Source of the DNA: Chryseobacterium fluminis
Lineage (GTDB): Bacteria > Bacteroidota > Bacteroidia > Flavobacteriales > Weeksellaceae
Assembly: GCF_026314945.1 (NCBI RefSeq)
Contig: NZ_CP111121.1
Span: 1,178,001-1,242,000 of the forward strand
DNA: 64,000 nt
Direction: 5' to 3'
The first letter of the stretch is position 1. Each line of letters opens with the position of its first letter. Below the pieces are notes generated by a model. That model worked only from the letters and a program-made list of their open reading frames with translations, was not told where the DNA came from and did no database searches. The position numbers were made by a program, and so were the translations under genes. Of this stretch, positions 8,817 through 17,085 are shown in pieces.

Positions 8817-9494
8817 CTAAATAAGTTTCAATAACTCTTCAGCCACCTTCTCAGAAGAAGCAGGATTTTGGCCTGTAATCAATCTTCCGTCAACCACTGC
8901 GTAAGGAGCCCAATCTTCAACTTTACTATATGATCCGCCATTCTTTTTCAACATATCTTCAACCAGAAACGGAACTACATCAGTTAACTGTACAGCCTCT
9001 TCTTCAGTGTTGGTAAATCCAGTGACGTTTTTACCTTTTACCAAATATTCACCGTCTATTTTTACATCCTTCAAAACTCCGGGTGCATGGCAAACGAATG
9101 CTACAGGCTTATCATTGCTGTAAAAATCAACAATTAAGTTCTGAGAAACCTTATCTTCAGCCAGATCCCACAAAGGACCGTGTCCACCAGGATAAAATAC
9201 TGCATCAAAATCTCCACTTTTGATTTCCGATAATTGATGTGTGTTCTTTAATTTTTCCTTTAGAACATCATCCTTGTCCATTCTGCGAGTAGCATCCGTT
9301 TGAGATGAGGGATCTTCACTTTTAGGATCAATTGGCGGTTGACCTCCGTTAGGAGATGCCAATGTAACTTCAACACCTTTGTCAGACAATGCATAATAAG
9401 GAGCCGCTAATTCTTCTGTCCAGAATCCGGTCTTCTGTCCTGTATTTCCTAATTCATCGTGACTCGTAAGCACGAATAAAACTTTTTTGCTCAT
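8817..9494 (-). CDS. DJ-1/PfpI family protein (type 1 glutamine amidotransferase-like)
   Basis: 225 aa, the length of the HSP31-like/YDR533C subgroup. The nucleophile elbow AFVCHAPG places Cys135 followed by His136, and FWTEELA supplies the acidic residue (Glu27/Glu28) next to it. YPGGHGPLWDL near 101-111 is the conserved glycine-rich segment. Relatives act as glyoxalase III or protein/nucleotide deglycases, or as chaperones protecting from methylglyoxal and oxidative stress in the cytosol. That fits the many aldehyde- and redox-type genes nearby. A CRP-like palindrome lies 75 bases upstream of the start and a terminator follows. The exact enzymatic role is inferred. Confidence 0.92.
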   Translation of the reverse strand: MSKKVLFVLTSHDELGNTGQKTGFWTEELAAPYYALSDKGVEVTLASPNGGQPPIDPKSEDPSSQTDATRRMDKDDVLKEKLKNTHQLSEIKSGDFDAVFYPGGHGPLWDLAEDKVSQNLIVDFYSNDKPVAFVCHAPGVLKDVKIDGEYLVKGKNVTGFTNTEEEAVQLTDVVPFLVEDMLKKNGGSYSKVEDWAPYAVVDGRLITGQNPASSEKVAEELLKLI

Positions 9495-9568
9495 TTTTAT
9501 ATTTATTTAATTACTACAAAGTTGGAAGTATTTGTCTTTTAAAAGCACGACCCAGGTCACTATTTTGA

Positions 9569-9584
9569 TGTGATTCAAATCACA
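9569..9584. promoter_or_regulatory. CRP-like palindrome TGTGATTCAAATCACA
   Basis: Perfect seven-base arms around CA, matching the TGTGA-N6-TCACA pattern of Crp-family sites. It is 75 bases upstream of the DJ-1/PfpI start and 40 bases downstream of the 70-aa gene's stop, so the DJ-1 gene is the likely target. Two Crp/Fnr-type proteins are encoded in the window (3218 and 42047). Confidence 0.55.
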
Positions 9585-9623
9585 CTTTTTTAGGACAAAG
9601 ACAAATGAGAATTATTTTAGTTG

Positions 9624-9836
9624 TCACAGAGTTCCTTTATTCTGGAATACGCTAAGACCTTCTATCTTGTTATTGATGGTCTTATATACAATCTCAACTG
9701 AAAAACTTGTCAGCTCATACAATACAAACTTTAGTCCATCCTTAGAGGTTTCACTGATGACCTTTCCTTCGGCCAAGGCCAATTCGTATTGAGATTGCGT
9801 GGGTAGATTTTTAAAATCGTAGTACGAAATAGACAT
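9624..9836 (-). CDS. 70-aa protein of unknown function, last gene of the S24-AlkB operon
   Basis: Not recognised. The sequence is MSISYYDFKNLPTQSQYELA followed by a region rich in hydrophobic beta-type residues (FVLYELTSFSVEIVY). No signal peptide or membrane helix. The ATG at 9836 is seven bases from the AlkB stop, so the two are almost certainly cotranscribed. Its place after an S24 regulator and an AlkB-like repair enzyme suggests a small accessory of the damage response, but nothing in the sequence shows how it acts. Confidence 0.7.
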   Translation of the reverse strand: MSISYYDFKNLPTQSQYELALAEGKVISETSKDGLKFVLYELTSFSVEIVYKTINNKIEGLSVFQNKGTL

Positions 9837-9843
9837 ATAACTA

Positions 9844-10470
9844 TTATTTAATTTTATTTTTTATGATATTATACAGTCGGAAGGTCAAATTAATACGTTC
9901 CTTCATAGGTATTGTAGATTTGGCGATCCGATGTTCCCAATTCTCCTGAAGATCACCTTTCATAATGAGAAGCGAACCGTGCGGGAGCGGCAGACTGTAT
10001 TTGCTTTTATGATGGTCTTTTTTTCTGAAATCAAAATTCCTGGTCTGCCCAAGGCTAATGGATGCAATTACAGGTCTCTTTCCGTACCTGCTTTCCTTAT
10101 CTCTGTGCCAAGCGACTGAATCATTGTTGTCACGATAGAGATTTAAAAGGACACCATTGAACTGATAACCGAATTCGTTTTCTATTCTCTCTTTCAAGGA
10201 TAATAACTCCGGAGTCCAAGGGTTGGTAGCTGATGCATTATTATCAGCGGATTCATTGTATTTTGAATCGCCATACCAAGCGGTCAAGCGTGGCGTTATC
10301 ACCATCTTATCATACATTTTCTGAGTGCGCTGTTCCCAGGGAGCAGTTTTAAGCAGATGGTCTTTTAAACGATCTGCCTCTTCCTCACTTAGGAAATTCT
10401 CCCTGTATTCCAAAAGGTCTTTTGGAAACTCATAAAATTCTTCGGCATCAAATAAACTCAGCTGACCCAT
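9844..10470 (-). CDS. AlkB-like alpha-ketoglutarate-dependent dioxygenase
   Basis: 208 aa from the ATG at 10470 (MGQLSLFDAEEFYEFPKD); the frame extends to a TTG at 10512 without support. The 2OG-Fe(II) core is complete: the iron ligands His and Asp in AWHRDKESRYG, the distal His in WEHRIAKS, and the 2OG-binding arginines in RINLTFR. LLNLYRDNNDSVAWHRD is the signature of the ALKBH2/3-like group that repairs N-methylated bases in DNA by oxidative demethylation. It lies between an S24-type repressor gene and a 70-aa gene in one minus-strand operon, opposite a translesion polymerase operon, so it is probably damage-inducible. A decayed C-terminal copy lies at 31866-32185. Confidence 0.93.
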   Translation of the reverse strand: MGQLSLFDAEEFYEFPKDLLEYRENFLSEEEADRLKDHLLKTAPWEQRTQKMYDKMVITPRLTAWYGDSKYNESADNNASATNPWTPELLSLKERIENEFGYQFNGVLLNLYRDNNDSVAWHRDKESRYGKRPVIASISLGQTRNFDFRKKDHHKSKYSLPLPHGSLLIMKGDLQENWEHRIAKSTIPMKERINLTFRLYNIIKNKIK

Positions 10471-10577
10471 TTTGATTTTTTGTGTAAAATATTTATCTTT
10501 ATCAAATCCCAATTTAATGGGATAATTTTTTTTTCATCATTTGTGTTTTTAGCTTCCCTCCGGGGAAGTTTTTATTA

Positions 10578-11363
10578 TTAAGGATTGAGTTTAAGAATTC
10601 CGTTCTCCAGATTGCTGATGCTTCGTTTCGCTTCTGCCACGAGATTTTTGAGATTGGCCTCATCAGGAAGCGAATGCGGTTTATAATCCTGGGGAAGTAT
10701 CCCTCTTACATAACGCCATACTTCTGCGATATCCTCCAATGGAATGTCGTATGGTTCGTAAAATGAGTTATCGGCTGATACGGTAATGAACTTTTTGTTC
10801 CTTTTCAAAAATGTCTTGTAGGTAATGCCTTCAGTGGTAACAAAAATATATTCTTTGTTAGACTTCAGGTCTTCCAGTTTTTCTACGTATTCTCCGATGA
10901 TTATGGATTGGTCTGCAAAGGGTGGCATAGAATCACCATCCGCTAAAAATGCACGGTATTTTCCGTTTTTTAAGAAAGGCAGCTGCATTTTCTGAAGACC
11001 TTCAATAAATTCAGGGTCGCTGAAGCCTTTCAAGTACCCCATAGAAGCTTTTTGAGGTACGATCTCAATGAAATTATTCCCTTCCGAATCTACTGCTATA
11101 GGAAGCAATATCTTATTTCCGGGCAGATTGACCATCCTGTCCAATGGATACTTTCTGATATCGACCGTGACCAAAAGGTCGATGCTGATATTATAATATT
11201 TGGAGATCCGGACCAATACCTCAATGGGAGGTTCTGCATTTCCATATTCGTATGAAACGTATCTTGATCTTGTAAGAATGAGTTCGTCCGCCAGCTTATG
11301 TTGGGTTAGATTTTTTTGACCCCTCAAAAACACGATGTTATCTGCAAAAATTGACATTGTCAT
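10578..11363 (-). CDS. XRE/S24 (LexA-like) autoregulatory repressor
   Basis: 261 aa. N-terminal XRE helix-turn-helix (about 5-65: GQKNLTQHKLADELILTRS, SYEYGNAEPP) and C-terminal S24 serine-lysine peptidase fold (about 85-235) with Ser145 in DGDSMPP and Lys183 in ITYKTF. This is the build of cI/LexA-type repressors that self-cleave when RecA filaments form on damaged DNA; no certain cleavage site was identified. The start may be the ATG at 11363 or the one at 11357. A perfect 19-base palindrome overlaps this start, pointing to autorepression. It heads the operon with AlkB and the 70-aa gene and is divergent from dinB-dnaE, so it is the likely master regulator of the module. Confidence 0.92.
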   Translation of the reverse strand: MTMSIFADNIVFLRGQKNLTQHKLADELILTRSRYVSYEYGNAEPPIEVLVRISKYYNISIDLLVTVDIRKYPLDRMVNLPGNKILLPIAVDSEGNNFIEIVPQKASMGYLKGFSDPEFIEGLQKMQLPFLKNGKYRAFLADGDSMPPFADQSIIIGEYVEKLEDLKSNKEYIFVTTEGITYKTFLKRNKKFITVSADNSFYEPYDIPLEDIAEVWRYVRGILPQDYKPHSLPDEANLKNLVAEAKRSISNLENGILKLNP

Positions 11364-11375
11364 AATTTATGACAA
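11357..11375. promoter_or_regulatory. Operator palindrome TTGTCATAATTTATGACAA
   Basis: Perfect nine-base arms around one central T, overlapping the start codon of the S24 repressor and located 44 bases before the polymerase gene. A TAnnTTTG box (TATATTTG) precedes it on the minus strand and another (TAAGTTTG, 11407-11414) precedes the polymerase start on the plus strand. One dimer bound here could shut off both divergent operons. Confidence 0.7.
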
Positions 11376-11418
11376 CAAATATACAAATTTTGTTTAAAAA
11401 CGTGACTAAGTTTGCAGA

Positions 11419-12561
11419 ATGGAAAGAGCAATTGCACATATGGACCTGGATACCTTCTTTGTCTCCTGTGAGCGGCTGAAAAACTCCGTCTTGGAGAAAC
11501 AGCCTGTGATAATAGGCGATGGAGACCGTGGTGTGGTGGCATCCTGCTCCTATGAGGTTCGGAAGTTTGGGGTGCGCTCGGCGATGCCGATAAAAATGGC
11601 ATTGAGGCTATGCCCTGAGGCAAAGGTCATCAAAGGAGATATGGAATATTATTCCAATATGTCGCATCTGGTGACCGAGGTCATTCAGGAAAAAGTACCG
11701 GTGCTGGAGAAAGCCAGCATCGATGAATTTTATCTTGATCTCTCAGGAATGGACCAGTTCTTCGGATGCTTTCAATGGACCAATGAGATAGCGGATGCTG
11801 TTCAAAAAAATACAGGTCTGCCGATCAGCTTTGCCGTTTCCACCAATAAGACGGTATCAAAGATCGGGACCGGTGAATCAAAACCGACAGGCAGACTTGA
11901 GGTCAGGGCTCCCCATATCCAGAATTTTTTAAATCCCCTATCCATCAAAAAGATCCCGATGGTCGGCACTGAGACCTTCAATCTGTTCTCCAGGCTAGGC
12001 GTGAAAACAATACAGACCCTTAGTGAGATGCCTGTAGAGGTCCTTCATCAACTGATCGGAAAAAATGGAACGGTACTTTGGAAAAAAGCCCATGGCATCG
12101 ATGATACGCCCGTAGTTCCCTATTCGGAACGAAAATCAATATCCACCGAAGATACATTTTCTGAGGATACGATCGATGTTCAACAGATCAAAAGTATACT
12201 GTCGGGAATGGTCGAAAAGTTGACTTTTCAGCTCAGACAGGAAAAATGGCTAACCTCTACCGTTACCGTTAAGATCAGGTATTCCAACTTTGACACAGAA
12301 ACCAAACAGTGCAAAATCCCCTATACTTCTGCTGATCATACATTACTCAGGGCAGTGCTTGAATTGTTTCATAAAGTGTATACCCGAAGAATGCGGATCC
12401 GTCTGATAGGCATCCGCTTCAACGGTCTTGTGCACGGGAGTCATCAGATGGATCTTTTCGAAGATACCGAAGAATTGATCTCCCTTTATCAGACCATGGA
12501 CAGGATCAAGAACAGATTCGGGACTTCCAGCGTCGGAAGGGCATCAGGTTTTTTAAAATAA
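11419..12561 (+). CDS. Y-family DNA polymerase (DinB/UmuC-like)
   Basis: 380 aa translesion polymerase. Catalytic carboxylates are present: Asp9 in HMDLDTFF and Asp102-Glu103 in KASIDEFYLDLSG. SCSYEVRKFGVRSAMP is the Y-family fingers motif and SKIGTGESKPTG the thumb start. The little-finger domain occupies roughly 240-345, and the C-terminus has MDLF, a possible clamp-binding peptide (HQMDLFED). It is followed 19 bases later by dnaE. Pairing of a Y-family polymerase with a second DnaE under an S24 repressor is a mutagenesis cassette comparable to ImuB-DnaE2. Here the Y-family active site is intact, unlike ImuB. Probably damage-induced through the palindrome at 11357. Confidence 0.95.
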   Translation: MERAIAHMDLDTFFVSCERLKNSVLEKQPVIIGDGDRGVVASCSYEVRKFGVRSAMPIKMALRLCPEAKVIKGDMEYYSNMSHLVTEVIQEKVPVLEKASIDEFYLDLSGMDQFFGCFQWTNEIADAVQKNTGLPISFAVSTNKTVSKIGTGESKPTGRLEVRAPHIQNFLNPLSIKKIPMVGTETFNLFSRLGVKTIQTLSEMPVEVLHQLIGKNGTVLWKKAHGIDDTPVVPYSERKSISTEDTFSEDTIDVQQIKSILSGMVEKLTFQLRQEKWLTSTVTVKIRYSNFDTETKQCKIPYTSADHTLLRAVLELFHKVYTRRMRIRLIGIRFNGLVHGSHQMDLFEDTEELISLYQTMDRIKNRFGTSSVGRASGFLK

Positions 12562-12580
12562 TAAAAATATATCATCTGCT

Positions 12581-15500
12581 ATGTTTCTCAATTGCCATTC
12601 TTATCACAGCCTTCGGTACGGCACCATTTCCATTGAGAATCTGGTACGGAAGGCTGTGGATCTGAATATCAGAACACTGGCCTTGACAGACATCAATACG
12701 GTGACCGGGATCTATGATTTTTATAAGCTCTGTGAGGAGAATCATATCAAGCCAATTGTGGGAGTTGATGTCCGCGTTGAAAATGAACAATATTACATCT
12801 GTCTTGCTAGAAATGCTATAGGTATTGCAGAGACCAACCGGCTTTTGACAGATCATAACTGTGAAGGAATTGAGATCCCTAAAACGAATCCCTCCCTTGA
12901 AAATACTTTTGTCATCTATCCTTTGAAGAACATTCCTGAGAAGCTGCTGGAATATGAATTCATCGGTATAAGAGAGAATGAATTGAACCTCTTGGTAAGG
13001 CCTGAGCTGAAAAAATTGATTGACAAGATGGTCATTCTCCATCCGATAACCTTTAATGGGACTGAGGAATATGAGCTGCACAAGATCTTAAGGGCGATCG
13101 ATGGAAACACTTTGATCAGCAAGCTTTCAGAAAATGACCATTGTCAAAGTACCGAGATATTTTTTGATAAGAAAAAGCTTTTAAGTGCTTATAAACTTTA
13201 TCCCCAGATCATTGAGAACACAAAATACCTGGTCAACAACTGCAGTTTTGATTTTGACTTTTCCACGCCTAAAAATAAGAAGCATTTTACAGATAGCAGG
13301 GAAAATGATTTTAAGCTGTTGAAAGAATTAGCTTATGAAGGTCTTGAAAGAAGATATCCTGACGGTGATACTGATGCCAAGGCAAGGGTTGAAAAGGAAT
13401 TGGGCGTTATTGATCAATTGAATTTCTGTGGCTACTTTCTGATCACCTGGGACATCATCCAATACAGCAACCGAATGGGTTTTATGCACGTCGGACGTGG
13501 AAGTGGTGCCAATTCCATTGTCAGTTACTGTATTGGAATTACAGACATATGCCCTTTGGAACTGGATCTCTATTTTGAAAGGTTCCTGAATCTTAACCGA
13601 AAGACACCTCCAGACTTTGATATAGACTGGAGCTGGCAGACCCGTGATATAATTCTAGAATACATTTTCAAAAAATACGGCAAAGACCACGTGGCCTTTT
13701 GCGGAACGAATGTCGAATTCAAATACAGGTCGATCTTCCGGGAGGTCGGAAAGGCATTTGGTCTGCCTAAGGATGAACTTGATATCCTGGCAGGAAGACC
13801 GATGGACCAGCACGATAACAATTCGGTGTTCAGGGCGGTTCATCATTACGGGAAAATGCTGGAGAAATATCCCAATCAGAGAAGCATGCATTCCTGCGGG
13901 ATCCTGATCTCAGAGGAACCTATCACCTATTATTCTGCATTGGAAATGCCGCCCAAAGGCTTTCCTATCGTGCAATTTGATATGCATACGGCGGAGGCCA
14001 TCGGCCTGGAAAAATTTGACATCCTATCCCAGAGAGGATTGGGAACGATCAAAGATGCGGTCGACCTGATCCGGGAAAAAAGAGGCATCACGATAGATAT
14101 CAAGGACACTACCCTGTCGAAAAATGAGGCCAGGTGCAATGAATTCCTAAGTATCGGGAAAACAATAGGATGCTTTTACATTGAGAGCCCAGCCATGCGC
14201 GGATTACTGAGAAGACTGAAATGTGAGAACTATAAAGTTCTTGTCGCTGCCTCTTCCATTATCCGTCCGGGTGTGGCACAGAGCGGCATGATGAGGGAAT
14301 ATATCTTCAGGCATAATAATCCTGATAAGTTCGAGTATTTCCATGAGGTCTTTGAAAAGGAGCTGGGAGAAACCTATGGTATAATGGTCTATCAGGAAGA
14401 TGTGATCAAAATTGCCTTGCACTTCGGTGGACTTTCTGCTCCTGACGGGGATGTGCTAAGGAGAGCGATGAGCGGCAAAGGTCGCTCTCTCTCGGCTCTT
14501 CAAAAAGTGAAGGACCATTTCTTTGAATCCTGTAAGGAATTGGGGCATCCGGAACAATTATCAAAAGAAGTTTACAGACAGATCGAATCGTTTGCCGGTT
14601 ATTCATTCTGCAAGGCACACTCGGCCTCGTATGCTGTGGAAAGCTATCAGAGTCTGTACCTGAAAGTATATTACCCCATCGAGTTTATGGTCTGCGCCAT
14701 CAATAATGGTGGCGGATTCTACCGTACAGAGGTGTATGTTCATGAGGCCAAAATGTCAGGGGCTACGATCTGTAATCCGTGTGTCAACCTGAGTGAACTA
14801 CAGACCACGGTCTACGGGAACGATGTTTATCTGGGATTGATGCATATTGAAAAACTGGAAGGAAAGATCGCACAGATGATCCCGGAAGAAAGGAAAAATA
14901 ACGGAGATTATACCTGTCTTGAAGATTTTGTCAAAAGGATCCCGATCGGTATTGAAACCTTGCAGATATTGATATTCATTGGAGCTTTCCGTTTTACCGG
15001 AAAACAAAAGCATGAACTGCTCATAGAGGCCAGATTCCTGATGGCAGGGAACAGACCGGACAATATGCAACTGACCCTACTTGACGAGCCAAAAAAAGAA
15101 TATCAGCTTCCTAAAATACAAAGGGATCCGTTTGAAGATGCCTTTGACGAAATAGAGATCCTTGGCTTTCCCGTATCTTTCAGCCCGTTTGATCTTTTAC
15201 AGACCAGATACAGGGGAACCGTTATGGCCAAAGAACTCACGAAATTTCATAAAAGTCAGGTCAAAATGCTGGCCTACCTGATCTCCAGGAAGCATGTCCC
15301 CACTAAAAGAGGAGCTATGTTTTTCGGGACCTGGATCGACGCGGGAGGTGAGTATTTTGATACGGCCCATTTTCCGAATTGCCTGGAAGAATATCCTTTT
15401 CAGGGCGGCGGATGTTATCTTTTGCTCGGGACGGTCGAGGTCGATTTCCATTTCCCCACGATCACTATTCACAAAATGGCTAAAATGCCGTTCATTCCGG

Positions 15501-15634
15501 ATCCCAGATATTCAATGGATCAATATCGATCATTGGAGACAGCAAGGCTATTGCAGGAAGATGTGAGTATGACGCAAAGAAAACCTTATCCGCAGGAACA
15601 GGAAATAGGATTGCCTAGACAGAAGATGAAATAG
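12581..15634 (+). CDS. dnaE2: DnaE-type DNA polymerase III alpha subunit, error-prone-type paralogue
   Basis: 1017 aa, shorter than the replicative alpha subunit (about 1160 aa in E. coli). N-terminal PHP domain (about 1-210; FLNCHSYHSLRYG, LTDINT). The polymerase palm has GRGSGANS (305-312) and the PDFDIDW motif with catalytic Asp347 and Asp349. The third carboxylate is in FDILSQRGLGTI. Fingers: GIMVYQEDV and a KAHSASYA motif. A tandem HhH-type region is followed by an OB domain at the C-terminus; the tau-binding tail is missing. It is cotranscribed with the Y-family polymerase. The neighbours and size fit the damage-inducible DnaE2 group rather than the replicase; the symbol is used in that sense. 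Confidence 0.92.
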   Translation: MFLNCHSYHSLRYGTISIENLVRKAVDLNIRTLALTDINTVTGIYDFYKLCEENHIKPIVGVDVRVENEQYYICLARNAIGIAETNRLLTDHNCEGIEIPKTNPSLENTFVIYPLKNIPEKLLEYEFIGIRENELNLLVRPELKKLIDKMVILHPITFNGTEEYELHKILRAIDGNTLISKLSENDHCQSTEIFFDKKKLLSAYKLYPQIIENTKYLVNNCSFDFDFSTPKNKKHFTDSRENDFKLLKELAYEGLERRYPDGDTDAKARVEKELGVIDQLNFCGYFLITWDIIQYSNRMGFMHVGRGSGANSIVSYCIGITDICPLELDLYFERFLNLNRKTPPDFDIDWSWQTRDIILEYIFKKYGKDHVAFCGTNVEFKYRSIFREVGKAFGLPKDELDILAGRPMDQHDNNSVFRAVHHYGKMLEKYPNQRSMHSCGILISEEPITYYSALEMPPKGFPIVQFDMHTAEAIGLEKFDILSQRGLGTIKDAVDLIREKRGITIDIKDTTLSKNEARCNEFLSIGKTIGCFYIESPAMRGLLRRLKCENYKVLVAASSIIRPGVAQSGMMREYIFRHNNPDKFEYFHEVFEKELGETYGIMVYQEDVIKIALHFGGLSAPDGDVLRRAMSGKGRSLSALQKVKDHFFESCKELGHPEQLSKEVYRQIESFAGYSFCKAHSASYAVESYQSLYLKVYYPIEFMVCAINNGGGFYRTEVYVHEAKMSGATICNPCVNLSELQTTVYGNDVYLGLMHIEKLEGKIAQMIPEERKNNGDYTCLEDFVKRIPIGIETLQILIFIGAFRFTGKQKHELLIEARFLMAGNRPDNMQLTLLDEPKKEYQLPKIQRDPFEDAFDEIEILGFPVSFSPFDLLQTRYRGTVMAKELTKFHKSQVKMLAYLISRKHVPTKRGAMFFGTWIDAGGEYFDTAHFPNCLEEYPFQGGGCYLLLGTVEVDFHFPTITIHKMAKMPFIPDPRYSMDQYRSLETARLLQEDVSMTQRKPYPQEQEIGLPRQKMK

Positions 15635-15831
15635 AGACAACGAGCATTTGGTCGAATAGATGAGATCAAAGCCTTACATATGTAGTTTTTAATTGCTCAG
15701 CATATACTAAAATGATGAGTCATTTGCAGAGTATACTGGATAACTAACTTCGTTGTGTTCTATCGGTAGATAGATATTCTTTTTTAGTAAGATCTCATAC
15801 AAAGATATTGGTAATTGATTATTAAAATCAA

Positions 15832-15860
15832 AATAAGCCCTCAGGTATGTAGGGCTTATT
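15832..15860. terminator. Bidirectional terminator
   Basis: AATAAGCCCT, nine-base loop, AGGGCTTATT, followed by TT on plus and TTTTGATT on minus. It lies about 200 bases after dnaE and 48 bases after the minus-strand nitroreductase stop. Confidence 0.75.
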
Positions 15861-15907
15861 TTGAACTGCGTTGTTCAGGACTTAAGATATTGAAGCCTTA
15901 CAAGTCT

Positions 15908-16535
15908 TTAATTTATCCTAGTAGAAAATTCATTGATCGGAAGTCTGGCTTTTGGAACCGACGCAAGATGGTCGTTTTCAGCATCCCGAAAGCCCAATGA
16001 CATGATGACCGATGCGTGAAGACCCTTTCCAGACAAACCTAAAACCTCATCAAACAATTTCGGATCAAAGCCTTCCATAGGCGTGGCATCCACCTTAAGT
16101 TCTGCCGCTGCGATCAAAGCAGTACCCAAACCGATATAGGCTTGTTTGTCCGACCAGATCGCATTTTGCTCGGGCGTCTGAGGAGAGAAATATTCTATCA
16201 ACATATCCGACAGCATTTTCAATCCTCCTCTTTCCAAATTCCGCTGCTGCTCCATCATGTCAATATAATCTGTGATGTATTCACTGGTTATTTCATTGAA
16301 TCCCGCAAAGACCAATAAATGGGAGGAAGCATGAATTTGAGAATTGAATGACCCTTGTCCCAATCTTTGTCTAACCCCTGGGTCGGTAATGACATAGAGG
16401 CGATAGGGCTGGATGCCACGACGATGCGGTAAGATTGATGGCTTCGACAATCTGGTCGATCTTTTCTTCTGTGACCACCTCATCTGAGTATTTCTTGACA
16501 GCATAACGCCATTGTAGATTTTTAATTAGATCCAT
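15908..16535 (-). pseudogene. Nitroreductase family protein with frameshift
   Basis: From the ATG at 16535 the translation starts MDLIKNLQWRYAVKKYSDEV, the normal nitroreductase N-terminus with the FMN phosphate-binding R-Y-A-V-K segment. The frame shifts near 16415-16425 (after LTASS) and continues in a different frame as GIQPYRLYVITDPGVRQ to the stop at 15908. The rest is intact, including ASVIMSLGFRD for FMN binding and a C-terminal PKARLP. Family members are NAD(P)H-dependent FMN enzymes reducing nitro or quinone compounds, about 205 aa. It is divergent from an HxlR gene, its probable regulator. If the shift is real only a truncated product is made. Confidence 0.85.
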
Positions 16536-16562
16536 TTTGTCATTTATAAATTAGATGGGCAA

Positions 16563-16593
16563 AGTTACAGCATCAATGTGTACCTTTGTAACT
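16563..16593. promoter_or_regulatory. Inverted repeat AGTTACA-N17-TGTAACT, candidate HxlR operator
   Basis: Seven-base perfect arms between the divergent nitroreductase and HxlR genes. It is followed at 16594-16629 by a tandem AGTGACAAAA pair and GGTAACC. That second block is conserved upstream of the HxlR remnant at 31484 (31447-31483), so it is part of the duplicated regulatory region. Confidence 0.55.
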
Positions 16594-16639
16594 AAGTGAC
16601 AAAAAGTTATAGTGACAAAAGGGTAACCAAGTGAATGCT

Positions 16640-17032
16640 ATGGAACAAGAATTTGATCTGGTAAAGGATTGCAGCCAGAAAATACTGGCGATCAGCGATA
16701 CAATGGAAATTTTAAACGGGAAATGGAAGATGTCCATCATTGCATGCCTGTGTTATAAGCCGATGCGCTATTCCGAACTTTTAAAGGAGGTCAAGGGCAT
16801 CTCCGGCAAGATGCTCAGCCGTGAGCTAAAGGACCTGGAAATAAACGAATTGATAGATCGTCATGTCCTGAACACGGCACCTGTAGCTGTTGAATACAAA
16901 ATAACTGAATACGGGGAATCGCTTAAAGAGCTCACCACTACCATAGCAGACTGGGGATTTTTACATAGAGAACGAATCATATCCGGAATGAGGTCCAAAA
17001 TTTTAATTAAGGAAAGGAAAAATGATATTTGA
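16640..17032 (+). CDS. HxlR family transcriptional regulator
   Basis: 130 aa from the ATG at 16640; a GTG three codons earlier is possible. Winged-helix HxlR signatures: EILNGKWKMSIIACL, then MRYSELLKEVKGISGKMLSRELKDLE and APVAVEYKITEYG. An N-terminal cysteine (DCSQK) is present, as in redox-sensing members. It is divergent from the nitroreductase and 53 bases upstream of a CDF transporter gene. A clearly related, stop-containing copy lies at 31484-31806, and part of another at about 4200. Confidence 0.92.
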   Translation: MEQEFDLVKDCSQKILAISDTMEILNGKWKMSIIACLCYKPMRYSELLKEVKGISGKMLSRELKDLEINELIDRHVLNTAPVAVEYKITEYGESLKELTTTIADWGFLHRERIISGMRSKILIKERKNDI

Positions 17033-17085
17033 CCGCCACCCTTAAATTTTAAATTTTATCTGTCTCATATTTTACATCCATCTAA

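Noticed and set aside
12572..15566. Many open frames antisense to or overlapping dinB and dnaE
   Set aside because: They are shadows of the strongly coding plus-strand genes, without their own starts or family similarity.
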